Source: DASXUC01 sp036004445 (lineage in GTDB: Bacteria; Sysuimicrobiota; Sysuimicrobiia; Sysuimicrobiales; Kaftiobacteriaceae). Taken from it: a stretch of 16,664 nucleotides of DNA. The notes under the pieces are model-generated. The model was given only the letters and a program-made list of their open reading frames with translations, ran no database searches and was not told where the DNA came from. The stretch covers positions 1 through 16,664 of the forward strand of contig DASYRL010000060.1 of assembly GCA_036004445.1 (NCBI GenBank). The letters are read 5' to 3'. Each line of letters opens with the position of its first letter. Within the stretch, counting starts at the first letter, position 1. Shown piece by piece: positions 1-7,624 of this stretch. A program made the position numbers and the translations under genes.

Positions 1-568
1 CTGCGATCCGCCGCTGCGGGCGCAGCCGAATCGGGAGCAGCTGTGGGAGCATGTGCGGGATGGGACGATCGATTTCTTCGCCTCGGACCACGCGCCGTTT
101 TCGATCGAGCAGAAAGAGAAAGGCCACACTGACATGTGGCAAGTCCCCATGGGCATCCCCGGCCTGCAAACAATGCTGCCCCTCGTCCTGGATGAGGCTT
201 TTCGTGGTCAGGGGCTCTCGTTAGTGGAGTTCGCACGACTCTCGGCGACGGCGGCGGCTCGGCTGTTTGGATTGTATCCGAAGAAAGGTGCCATCCGGGT
301 GGGGAGTGATGCCGACCTGGTTCTCTGGGATCTGAACGCGCCGTGGACGATCGACCGGAACCGAATGCTCACCCGTCATCGCTGGTCACCATTTGAAGGG
401 CGCGTCTGCGGGGTCCGCGCCGTGATGACACTTGTACGCGGTCGCGCAGTCTATGCGGACAGCCGCGTCATTGGGCAAGCCGGTTATGGACAGTTCATGT
501 CTCCACTGGATCGGTCGGCCTCATCGCAGTTTCAGCCTTCTCTACCTGGGAGGGGCAACCTCAGATGA
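1..568 (+). CDS. Cyclic amidohydrolase (dihydroorotase/allantoinase/dihydropyrimidinase family), C-terminal part
   Basis: The gene enters from the left edge with its frame starting at base 2, and the last 188 residues are visible. The pattern PPLR..., then LW..(V)RDGTIDFFASDHAPF, is the C-terminal part of the metal-dependent amidohydrolase barrel; the Asp of SDHAP is the conserved catalytic, metal-binding Asp of the family. The later RVGSDADLVLWD and SPFEGR segments are the usual small beta-domain closing the fold, with SPFEG typical of allantoinase and dihydroorotase-like enzymes. Such enzymes open cyclic amides or ureides (dihydroorotate, hydantoins, allantoin, dihydropyrimidines). The metal-binding HxH motif lies outside the window, so the substrate cannot be narrowed. 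The stop overlaps the next start (ATGA at 565-568), showing an operon with an isochorismatase-type amidase, which suits a two-step ring-opening and deamidation route. A pyrimidine-biosynthetic role is less likely in this company. Confidence 0.87.
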   Translation, partial: CDPPLRAQPNREQLWEHVRDGTIDFFASDHAPFSIEQKEKGHTDMWQVPMGIPGLQTMLPLVLDEAFRGQGLSLVEFARLSATAAARLFGLYPKKGAIRVGSDADLVLWDLNAPWTIDRNRMLTRHRWSPFEGRVCGVRAVMTLVRGRAVYADSRVIGQAGYGQFMSPLDRSASSQFQPSLPGRGNLR

Positions 569-1662
569 CAGATGCCAATGTGTATACAAACCCCTGGCGG
601 CCGCCGGTTCCTGACTTCCTGAAACAAATCCGCCCAGGGAACTTTGCTCTGGTCGCTGTGGATATGCAGTACTATGACGCTCATCCCGATGCCGGCATCG
701 TGAAGCAACTGAAAGAGCGTGGCCGCGGAGATTCGACCGCGTACTTCGAACGGCGTCTGGAAACGGTGACGCCAAATATCCGGCGACTGGCGCAGGCGAC
801 GCGAAAAGCCGGCGGGATAGTCGTCTGGACGCGGATCCAGGCCTCGCGCGACGATGGCGCTGATCGCAGCTTGTACTACAAGTATCTGAACGTGCTGATC
901 CCGCCGCATAGCCGCGATGGTGAGATTCTCGCGGAGCTGGAGCCGGCGCCAGATGATTTGTTCATCAGCAAGGGCGGGGGCGGCGCATTCTACGGGACGA
1001 ATCTCGAGTACGCACTGAGGAACGTTGGCGTTACGCATCTTCTGATCTGTGGCGTGGTGACCGAAGGTTGCATCGAATCGACGACCCGCGAGGCCGCAGA
1101 TCGCAGTTTTGCCAATGTCCTCATCGAGGATGCCTGCACAACATGGGAGGCCGAAATGCACGCCGCCGCCCTGCGAGCCATCGGTACGCGCTACGCCTCC
1201 ATTCGTTCGACCGCTGATGCTCTGGCGCAACTCGAACGTCTTGTAAGCGAGGCACCGAGGGACAATGTCCATGAGACTGTGACCCGCCCGGTGACGGGAG
1301 GCGCGGGCGAGACATCGGCAATTCCGCTGCGTCAGCTTGCCTCGGTGATCCGCAGCAAGCAGAGTGGTCCCTTTCGGTTGACCTTCGACATCTTGTTCGA
1401 CAATGAAGAGCTCTATCGCGCCGTCAAGGCCAGCGGCGCCATCAATGCGGATGTGATCTCTGCGCTGTACAAGATCCCCCGCGAGCATGTCACGGCGCTT
1501 CTTGCCTACGACCCCGCGTGGGCATTCAAGATTTCGATCAAGCGGCGCCTGGCGGCCGGGGATCCAGGTGATAGCGACCTGTATGGGGCCCAGCAGCATG
1601 CACCTCTGCTGGACCTGATGATCTCACTTCCGCATCCTGTTGGAGGTCGACACAAACCATGA
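565..1662 (+). CDS. Isochorismatase-family cysteine hydrolase fused to a C-terminal DUF4387 domain
   Basis: This 365-residue protein has two parts. Residues about 25-225 are an isochorismatase-like hydrolase with the Asp-Lys-Cys triad visible as D33 (VAVDMQ), K136 (FISKGG) and C169 (GVVTEGCIEST). That fold includes N-carbamoylsarcosine amidase, ureidoacrylate hydrolase and nicotinamidase, which cleave amide or carbamoyl C-N bonds. After a linker (about 230-252), residues about 253-355 match DUF4387: IRSKQSGPFRLTFDI near the start, then YKIP, and GDSDLYGAQQHAPLLDL near the end. DUF4387 is of unknown function and is normally found next to, or attached to, AtuA/DUF1446 proteins, which is exactly the next gene here. 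The start at 565 overlaps the upstream stop and the stop overlaps the next start at 1659, so translation is coupled on both sides. The fusion suggests that the amidase and the AtuA protein work in one pathway. The domain calls are firm; the substrate is unknown. Confidence 0.88.
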   Translation: MTDANVYTNPWRPPVPDFLKQIRPGNFALVAVDMQYYDAHPDAGIVKQLKERGRGDSTAYFERRLETVTPNIRRLAQATRKAGGIVVWTRIQASRDDGADRSLYYKYLNVLIPPHSRDGEILAELEPAPDDLFISKGGGGAFYGTNLEYALRNVGVTHLLICGVVTEGCIESTTREAADRSFANVLIEDACTTWEAEMHAAALRAIGTRYASIRSTADALAQLERLVSEAPRDNVHETVTRPVTGGAGETSAIPLRQLASVIRSKQSGPFRLTFDILFDNEELYRAVKASGAINADVISALYKIPREHVTALLAYDPAWAFKISIKRRLAAGDPGDSDLYGAQQHAPLLDLMISLPHPVGGRHKP

Positions 1663-3011
1663 CAGAGCTGCGCGCACTGAGCCCCGGCAAACTGGGTCAT
1701 GGATTCAGCGATGATGGATTGCAACGGGCCTTCGAAAGCAACCCAGACTACGTTGGAATTGATGCGGGATCGACCGACATGGGTCCCTTCTACATGGGGA
1801 CCGAGACGTCGTTCTTTCATGAGATCTCGATCAAACGCGATCTACAGGCACTGCTGCGCCCGTGTCTGACGCGGAAGATTCCCCTCGTCATTGGCAGCGC
1901 GGTGACGATCGGCACGAAGAGACACTTGGCGATGGCGCTGCGCTGGCTGGACGACGTCGCGCGTAACGAGGGGATTACGTGCCGGGTCGCCGTGGTCCAG
2001 ACGGAGCAAGAGAAGTCGTTCGTCAAATCGCAGCTTCGTGCCGGGCGAATTCGCACCCTCGGCGCTTTCGCTCCGCTGGATGAGGAGAGTATCGATGCCA
2101 GCAAGGTAATCGTTGCGCAGATTGGCGTGGAGCCCTTGTTGGCGGCGCTCGACACAGAAGCTGACATTGTGCTGGCCGGTCGATGCTGTGATGATGCCAT
2201 CTTTGCCGCCCCAGCGGTCCGCCGGGGCTATGATCAAGGGCTCGCGCTCCATATGGGCAAGATCATGGAATGCGCTTCGATGTGCTCGATCCCGCCAGAT
2301 CTGCACGGCCCGATGATCGGTCGACTAGGAGCAGACAACTTTGTCCTCGAGCCACCTGAGCCGCACCGTCGGTGCACTGTGCAGAGTGTCGCTGCTCATG
2401 CGCTGTATGAACGGGAGAATCCCTACCGCCAGGCGGGGCCAGGCGGTGTGAACGACTTGAGCGAGTGTACTTTCACGCAAGTCAGCGAGCGGGCGGTAAG
2501 AGTCTCCGGGAGTCGATGGGTACGGAGTCAAGAATACGCGGTCAAACTCGAGGGAGTGAGGCATGCCGGGTACCGGTGTATCTGCCTAGGTGGGGCGCGT
2601 GATCCGCAATTCATCGCCCAAGTTGACTCCGTATTAGCGGGGGCGCGGGCTGACGCCGCGAGCCGGTTTCGAGATCATGAGGAGGAATTTGCGCTGTTCT
2701 TCAAGCTGTACGGACGGGACGCTGTCATGGGCGATACTGAACCAGATCGGCGACCCGGGCACGAACTTGGCGTATTTATCGAGGTGATCGGCAAGACGCA
2801 GGAACTAGCCGATGCAGTCTGCATGTACGTGCGGGGGACGATCCAGCACGCCGGATACCCTGGGCAAGTCGCAACGGCAGGTAACTTAGCATATCCCTTC
2901 GCGCCCGTGTGCATCCCGACGGGAGAAGTATATCGTTTTCATATCGACCATCTGATGGTTTTAGACGACCCACTGGAATGCGTGCAAGTCACCGTGGAAA
3001 CCGTCGGTTAG
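1659..3011 (+). CDS. AtuA/DUF1446 family protein
   Basis: This 450-residue protein matches the acyclic terpene utilization AtuA (DUF1446) family. Recognisable blocks are GFSDD (15-19), DAGSTDMGPFYMG (35-47), GRCCDDAIFAAP (174-185) and HMGKIMEC (198-205). The name comes from the citronellol/geraniol catabolic cluster of Pseudomonas, but the molecular activity is not known, and most members sit in unrelated catabolic clusters beside a DUF4387 protein. Here the DUF4387 domain is carried by the preceding gene, with a 4-bp ATGA overlap. The length is that of the short, single-domain family members; the longer members carry an extra C-terminal region. No signal peptide or membrane segment is visible. 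Given the cyclic amidohydrolase and amidase upstream, a role on a carboxylic or amide intermediate is more plausible than terpene breakdown, but this is inference. Confidence 0.85.
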   Translation: MTELRALSPGKLGHGFSDDGLQRAFESNPDYVGIDAGSTDMGPFYMGTETSFFHEISIKRDLQALLRPCLTRKIPLVIGSAVTIGTKRHLAMALRWLDDVARNEGITCRVAVVQTEQEKSFVKSQLRAGRIRTLGAFAPLDEESIDASKVIVAQIGVEPLLAALDTEADIVLAGRCCDDAIFAAPAVRRGYDQGLALHMGKIMECASMCSIPPDLHGPMIGRLGADNFVLEPPEPHRRCTVQSVAAHALYERENPYRQAGPGGVNDLSECTFTQVSERAVRVSGSRWVRSQEYAVKLEGVRHAGYRCICLGGARDPQFIAQVDSVLAGARADAASRFRDHEEEFALFFKLYGRDAVMGDTEPDRRPGHELGVFIEVIGKTQELADAVCMYVRGTIQHAGYPGQVATAGNLAYPFAPVCIPTGEVYRFHIDHLMVLDDPLECVQVTVETVG

Positions 3012-3071
3012 CCCTCGTCGATAGCTCATCTTTGGTTCTTCTGGCGCGACGAAGAAAGAGGAGGGATCTCT

Positions 3072-3530
3072 GTGGGCGCTGAGGCGCAGCTTGAGCGGCT
3101 GGGAATCAAGTTGCCAGACTTGCCTGAGCCCCAAGGCAACTACGCTCATTCGGTCAAGACAGGAAGCCTACTGTTCCTTGCTGGCAAAGGGCCCTACCGT
3201 GAGGATGGGTCGGTCCCGGTTGGCAAAGTCGGAAGAGATTTCACGATTGAGGAAGCATACCAGTTTGCGCGCACGGCCGGTACTTTTCTGCTCGCCGCCG
3301 TGAGGGAGGCCTTGGGGAATCTTGATCGTGTGCAGCGCGTAGTGAAGGTATTTGGAATGGTGAATGCAGTCCCGGACTTTGGAGACCAACCGCAAGTAAT
3401 CAATGGCTGTTCTGACCTCTTTGTCGAGGTATTCGGCGAACGTGGACGGCATGCGCGCTCGGCAATTGGCGTGGGATCACTACCGCGTGAAATGCCTGTC
3501 GAGATTGAAGCTATCGTTGAGATTGAATAG
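3072..3530 (+). CDS. RidA/YjgF/UK114 family protein (enamine/imine deaminase-like)
   Basis: This is a 152-residue RidA-superfamily protein of the longer subgroup that begins with LGIxLP and ends in a VEIEAIVEIE strand. Archetypal RidA hydrolyses reactive enamine/imine intermediates, such as 2-aminoacrylate, to ketoacids and ammonia. Its essential Arg lies in a PARS motif; the matching residue here is R129 in HARSAIGV. The GTG start at 3072 is chosen because AGAGGAGGG at about 3057-3065 sits seven bases upstream. The gene follows the AtuA gene by 60 bases on the same strand. A RidA homologue beside a cyclic amidohydrolase and an isochorismatase-type amidase recalls the Rut uracil pathway (RutB, RutC), where RutC has a RidA-type role. 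Members of this longer subgroup are mostly uncharacterised, so activity on imines is likely but not certain. Confidence 0.88.
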   Translation: MGAEAQLERLGIKLPDLPEPQGNYAHSVKTGSLLFLAGKGPYREDGSVPVGKVGRDFTIEEAYQFARTAGTFLLAAVREALGNLDRVQRVVKVFGMVNAVPDFGDQPQVINGCSDLFVEVFGERGRHARSAIGVGSLPREMPVEIEAIVEIE

Positions 3531-3600
3531 GTCGATGCGCGTTTAGGAAACAACACCGTTCGCGGCCATGTGTCCTTTGATGGGATCTGGGTGAGGGACT

Positions 3601-4611
3601 GTGGAGTACCGAAAACTCGGTCGGACAGGATTGGAAATCTCCGCTCTGGCACTTGGTACCCTGAACTTTGCGTATTCGACCCAAGCCGAGGATGCAGAGG
3701 CAATCCTGAGGCGTGCTGTCGAAGCCGGCATCAACCTGATTGATACGGCCGATAGCTACGCTGATGGTGAAAGTGAGCGGCTTCTGGGAATGCTTCTGCG
3801 GAAGCTTGGTCTTCGAGATCGAATCCTCCTCATGACGAAGGTTTATTATCCTACGGGCCATGGTCTAGGCAATCGCGGACTCAGTCGACGTCACATCATG
3901 AGCGCGTGCGAAGCTTCTCTCCGACGGCTTCAGACAGATCACGTCGACATCTATCTTGCGCACAGGTCTGACACTGCACACGTGTCGATCGAGGAGACGC
4001 TTGGAGTTCTGAACGACCTCGTGCTTCAAGGAAAAGTTCGCCATATCGGCTGTTCGACGCATCCCGCGTGGGAGGTGTTAGAGGCAGTTATGGTGAGCGA
4101 GAAAATGGGCTATGCAAAATACGCCGTTGAATCACCGCCATACAACCTGCTAGATCGACGCATCGAAAATGAGCTGATCCCACTCTGCCAGAAGTATGGA
4201 CTGGGTATTCTGCCTTGGTCTCCCCTGGCCATGGGAATACTGCCGGGCCGTTATCAGGAAGGGCCTCCTTACCCCGAAGCCTCACGGGCCGCCATGGACA
4301 GGAAAGGCATCTATGCGCAGCGAGTGAGTCAGGCCGGTTTGGAGGTTGCTCGTCAGCTCGCCGAGGTCGCGAAAGTCCTCGGACTCACTCCTGGGCAGCT
4401 TGCTTTGTTGTGGGTTAAAGACCAGCCGGGTGTTACGTCGCCCATCGTGGGGCCTCGTGATAATCGCCAGCTCGAAGAGATCCTTCAGGTTGCCGACCGG
4501 CATGCCGACGATGCCCTCCGATTGAAAATGGATCTGCTAAATCCACCAGGCACGGCTGTTGCAGACTTCCACAACACGAGTGGATGGATGAAGATGCGAA
4601 TAGCTGATTAG
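3601..4611 (+). CDS. Aldo/keto reductase
   Basis: This 336-residue protein is a complete aldo/keto reductase: a TIM barrel that reduces carbonyls, or oxidises alcohols, with NAD(P)H. The N-terminus MEYRKLGRTGLEIS is typical. The catalytic tetrad is intact as D48 and Y53 (LIDTADSY), K80 (LLMTKV) and H121 (YLAHRSD). The usual cofactor-binding C-terminal region is seen as SPIVGPRDNRQLEE. The GTG start at 3601 has a GTGAGGG ribosome-binding sequence a few bases upstream, and the gap to the RidA gene is 70 bases. Position at the end of the catabolic cluster suggests it reduces or oxidises a late aldehyde or ketone intermediate. Closely related family members include potassium-channel beta-like and YhdN-type reductases; the substrate cannot be told from sequence. 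Confidence 0.9.
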   Translation: MEYRKLGRTGLEISALALGTLNFAYSTQAEDAEAILRRAVEAGINLIDTADSYADGESERLLGMLLRKLGLRDRILLMTKVYYPTGHGLGNRGLSRRHIMSACEASLRRLQTDHVDIYLAHRSDTAHVSIEETLGVLNDLVLQGKVRHIGCSTHPAWEVLEAVMVSEKMGYAKYAVESPPYNLLDRRIENELIPLCQKYGLGILPWSPLAMGILPGRYQEGPPYPEASRAAMDRKGIYAQRVSQAGLEVARQLAEVAKVLGLTPGQLALLWVKDQPGVTSPIVGPRDNRQLEEILQVADRHADDALRLKMDLLNPPGTAVADFHNTSGWMKMRIAD

Positions 4612-4833
4612 TGCAGGTTTCGAGTTACCGGAAGCATACATTGCGATTTGTGACTCAGTTATACGTGTGTCGAATCGACGTCAGGGCCTAAATGGCACTA
4701 TGCGCGCGTTTGTACCCGGGCCGACTCACCAGTTGGATCCGGACCGCTCGTGTTTGGAACGGACGGTGCCGGTTCCCCAGCACCACTCGACTCGTCTCGT
4801 TGTTTCACCGGGGCCTCGCTGTGGTCCGCGGTA
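4612..4833. other. Convergent intergenic region with no gene seen
   Basis: This stretch of about 220 bases separates the plus-strand catabolic cluster from the minus-strand glycosyltransferase operon. It contains short open frames, but none has a ribosome-binding site or a recognisable protein. The only structure I see is the inverted repeat at 4765-4784, listed separately. Base composition becomes noticeably richer in GC to the right of it. Confidence 0.6.
4765..4784. terminator. Short hairpin between convergent genes, possible terminator
   Basis: The arms GGTGCCGG and CCAGCACC can pair over eight positions around a four-base loop; on the minus strand one pair is G-U and the loop is GGAA. 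A TTGTTT run comes only some 15 bases later on the plus strand, so it is a poor intrinsic terminator. Its position between converging operons is the main reason to list it. Confidence 0.25.
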
Positions 4834-6963
4834 CTACCGTGATGGCGGCAGGAGCAGCGACGCGATCCGGGTGGCTGCGCGCCGGGCGCTGTCCCGAGGG
4901 ACTTCCCGGAAGGAAACCGGCATGGTCAGCAGCTGCTGGAACAGCGCCGCGAGGACGGCGGGCGTGGTCTGCCGGAAATCTAGTCTGATCCCCGCGTCGT
5001 AGTACCGCAGCCGGTAGTCCACGTAGTGCTGCTGTTCCCAGTGCTTGCGCAATGGGACATAGGCGAACGGCCGCCGGGTCGCGACCAGTTCCATCGTGGT
5101 ACTGAGCCCGCCCTGCGCGATTGCGGCATCGGCGCAGGCGAGATGCTCGAACAGGTTGTGGACGTAGGCGCGCTTCTCCAGTCCCGTCACCTCGGGCACG
5201 TCCGCCGGATCGATGCGGGGACCGGTTACCATCACCATCCGCGCGTCGGGCTGTCGCTCGCGGAACTCCGCGAATCCATCGGCGACCTGGACGAGCAAGT
5301 CTCGCCCGACGCCGGTTCCCCCGACGGCAGCGAACAGCAGCGGGTAGCCCGTTCCGTATCCCAGACGCGTGCGCAGCGCAGCAGGGTCACGATAGGCGTC
5401 CGGATCAAACGGGACAACGTAGCCGACCGGCTCGAACCAGCGCCGTGCCCACTCTCGAATGTGCGGCAGACGGGGGCCAAACGCCGCATCCGGCAGCTCG
5501 TCGAACTCGCCGACGTACAACGAGAGATCGCGCAGGTGCGGGTAGCGCGCCCGCTGCTCAATCATCTCCGCATTGTAGTCGGCGCACAGGATCGCCTCGC
5601 GCGGATCCCCCACCGGATCCACCGGCAGAAACCCGATCACGTCGGTCAGGAAGACGAACGGCGCGCACTTGAGCTCGGGATTCTCGTGCAGGAAGTAATC
5701 CACTTCCCACGCCTCATCGCCGATCCAGAGGTCGTACGGCGTCTCGCGCGTGATGTCGTGGAACAGCATGAAGTTCGCCGCGAAGATTTCGTCCATCCGC
5801 CGGAACGCGTAGAATGCGTGGAGTTCGTGGTGGGAGGCTTCCTCCTCCCAGTGCGCCGATTCCAGGGCCTGAAGGTGGTTCTGTGGGTGGATGGTTTCGC
5901 CGGCGGCGGTGAGCACTTCCGTCGCCGGGTGCTGGGCCCACCAATGGATCTCCAGCCCCGGCACCAACGCCCGGAGCTCCCGCGCGATCGCAAGATCTCG
6001 CTGGATGTGGCCCAAGCCGATCGACGAGGAGACAAATAACGCGCGCCGCGGGCGGGTCAGCGCCCGTTCCCACACGATCGGCCGCGGCGCCGGCGCGACG
6101 CGGCCTTGGGCGAAGTCCTTGATCAGCGTGTTGATCTTCACGGGATCGCGCCCGGGGGTCATGTGTCCCGCTCCTTTGAGGCTGACGAGCTCCCCGCCGG
6201 TAAGGCGGGCGACGGCCTCCCCGCGCGCCGGCAGCTGGCACTGATCCAGATCTCCGTGGATGACCAGGACCGGGCAGCGCACGTTGCGGCAGACCTCCTC
6301 CGCTTCCTCCCGCGTTCTCGGATAGCGGGGTGCGTCGCGGTTGAGCAGCATCGTCTGCGGGGTCGTCTGCACACACCAGTCCACAATGTCCTCGAGCTGC
6401 TTGGTGGAGTGCGGTTCCGGCAGCATCTTGTCGAAGAAGAACGACACGTAGCCGCGCCAGTCCTGCAGCCAGTAGTGCCGGTTCGTCTTCGCCCAGCCGT
6501 CATAGCTGGCTTGCGGCTCGTCGAACGTCGCGGCGTACTGGGCCCGGTTCGGATGGACCGGGGCCAGATTGACCGCCGGGGCGATGGCGACTAGCCCGAG
6601 CACGCGCTGCGGGTGGGCGGCGGCGAGGGCCAGCACCCACCAGGCGTGGCAAAGGACGACCAGGACCGCCTTGTCGATCCCGGCCGCGTCCATGACCTGC
6701 AGGGTGTCGGCGATGATGGCGTCGTCACCATACGCCGCGGCCTCCTCCGGCCGGTCGGAGCGGCCGTTCCCTCTGCCGTCGAACGTGACGACCCTGAAAT
6801 GGCGCGCGAGATAGGGGACCTGCCCCTTCCACTGCCGTGAGTGCACGATCGGCGAACTGGGGACGAGGACGATCGACGGTGTGCCGTGCCCGAATGCCTC
6901 GTAGTACGTCCGCACTCCACCTCGCTCGATCCACCCCGTGTCGTCAGGCACACGCGCGCGCAT
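4834..6963 (-). CDS. Alpha/beta hydrolase fused to a GT-B (MurG/UGT-like) glycosyltransferase
   Basis: This is a 709-residue two-domain protein. Residues 1 to about 290 are an alpha/beta hydrolase nearly collinear with the product of 7624-8499, sharing the MRAR..P start, IERGGVR, RGNGRSDRP (64-72), IHGDLD (235-240) and GAGH (264-267). At the nucleophile elbow, where the paralogue has GFSGG with S105, this protein has VLCHAW with C105, so both the Ser and the flanking Gly residues are lost while acid (D238/D240) and base (H267) remain. Residues about 305-705 are a glycosyltransferase of the GT-B fold, beginning SSSIGLGHIQRDLAIARE and ending with the donor-binding block AQGGLSTTMELVATRRPF (616-633) followed by HWEQQ. 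The start at 6963 is chosen over an upstream in-frame codon because it has an AGGGGGA ribosome site, lies 10 bases after the preceding stop and matches the paralogue's N-terminus. Acceptor and donor sugars are unknown. Confidence 0.82.
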   Translation of the reverse strand: MRARVPDDTGWIERGGVRTYYEAFGHGTPSIVLVPSSPIVHSRQWKGQVPYLARHFRVVTFDGRGNGRSDRPEEAAAYGDDAIIADTLQVMDAAGIDKAVLVVLCHAWWVLALAAAHPQRVLGLVAIAPAVNLAPVHPNRAQYAATFDEPQASYDGWAKTNRHYWLQDWRGYVSFFFDKMLPEPHSTKQLEDIVDWCVQTTPQTMLLNRDAPRYPRTREEAEEVCRNVRCPVLVIHGDLDQCQLPARGEAVARLTGGELVSLKGAGHMTPGRDPVKINTLIKDFAQGRVAPAPRPIVWERALTRPRRALFVSSSIGLGHIQRDLAIARELRALVPGLEIHWWAQHPATEVLTAAGETIHPQNHLQALESAHWEEEASHHELHAFYAFRRMDEIFAANFMLFHDITRETPYDLWIGDEAWEVDYFLHENPELKCAPFVFLTDVIGFLPVDPVGDPREAILCADYNAEMIEQRARYPHLRDLSLYVGEFDELPDAAFGPRLPHIREWARRWFEPVGYVVPFDPDAYRDPAALRTRLGYGTGYPLLFAAVGGTGVGRDLLVQVADGFAEFRERQPDARMVMVTGPRIDPADVPEVTGLEKRAYVHNLFEHLACADAAIAQGGLSTTMELVATRRPFAYVPLRKHWEQQHYVDYRLRYYDAGIRLDFRQTTPAVLAALFQQLLTMPVSFREVPRDSARRAATRIASLLLPPSR

Positions 6964-6973
6964 TGGCGTCCCC

Positions 6974-7624
6974 CTAGTCCGTCTCGGCGTCTCTGTCGGC
7001 TTGCGGAATGCGGGCCATCGCGTCCGGCGCGAGGTCGAGCGCATCGACCGTGACGAACGTTCCGCCGGCGCCGCGGACCCGCGCGATGAGTGTGTTGAGC
7101 ACCGGCGGGACGGTCGCCGGCCAGGTGTGCATGAGCACGATGAGGTCGCGCTCGCCGCGGGCCACCGTGCCGAGGATCGTCTGCGCCACCTCGTCCGCCG
7201 TCCGGGTGACGTCCCAGTCGCGGCCGTGGATCGTCCAACCGACCCGCTGATACCCGAGGTCGGTCAGCGCGCGATGGACGCGGTCGTCATTCCCGCACTG
7301 GCCCCACGGACACCGGAACCACGGCTTGGGACTGTGTCCGGTCACCGCCATGATCGTCCGCTCGGCACTCAGCACGTCGGCGCGGATCCCCTCGTCGGAC
7401 AGCAGCGGCATGCGCACGTGATAGAAGGAGTGGCTGCCAATGCGATGTCCCTCGGCAGCGATCCGCCGGCCCAGGTGGGGGTAGGCTTCCACCCAGCGTC
7501 CCTGCAGGAAGAAGGTCGCGGTCACGCCCTGCGTCCCCAGGATGGCGAGAACTTCTTCGGCGACGCCGGGCGGCGCGTGCGGGCGGTCGGGATGCTCGGC
7601 GTCGAAGGTCAACGCGACCCGCAT
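6974..7624 (-). CDS. Polysaccharide deacetylase-like (NodB/CE4 fold) protein
   Basis: This 216-residue protein has the CE4/NodB barrel motifs in order: TFDAE (6-10, motif 1), SHSFYH (64-69, the metal-binding HxxxH), FRCPWG (103-108, motif 3) and LMHTW (164-168, motif 5, H166). The family removes N- or O-acetyl groups from chitin, peptidoglycan, poly-GlcNAc or small amino-sugar conjugates. Motif 1 lacks the second Asp of the usual TFDDG, which normally helps bind metal. There is no signal peptide, so it probably acts in the cytoplasm, perhaps on a precursor made by the neighbouring glycosyltransferase. The ATG at 7624 shares one base with the TGA of the upstream hydrolase (TGATG), and the next gene begins 10 bases after its stop. 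In-frame starts farther upstream would overlap the hydrolase heavily and encode no recognisable sequence, so they are rejected. Confidence 0.85.
   Translation of the reverse strand: MRVALTFDAEHPDRPHAPPGVAEEVLAILGTQGVTATFFLQGRWVEAYPHLGRRIAAEGHRIGSHSFYHVRMPLLSDEGIRADVLSAERTIMAVTGHSPKPWFRCPWGQCGNDDRVHRALTDLGYQRVGWTIHGRDWDVTRTADEVAQTILGTVARGERDLIVLMHTWPATVPPVLNTLIARVRGAGGTFVTVDALDLAPDAMARIPQADRDAETD

Noticed and set aside
532..1599. 355-residue minus-strand open frame
   Set aside because: It lies opposite the isochorismatase-DUF4387 gene, which has an intact catalytic triad and coupled start and stop.
4692..4988. Small plus-strand frame in the convergent gap
   Set aside because: It has no ribosome site, an Arg/Ala-rich composition, and runs into the end of the glycosyltransferase gene on the other strand.
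5026..6039. 337-residue plus-strand open frame
   Set aside because: It lies opposite the glycosyltransferase domain; long antisense frames are expected in GC-rich coding DNA.
6964..7044. Upstream start for the hydrolase-glycosyltransferase fusion
   Set aside because: The extra 27 residues overlap the deacetylase gene and match nothing; the start at 6963 has a ribosome site and matches the paralogue.
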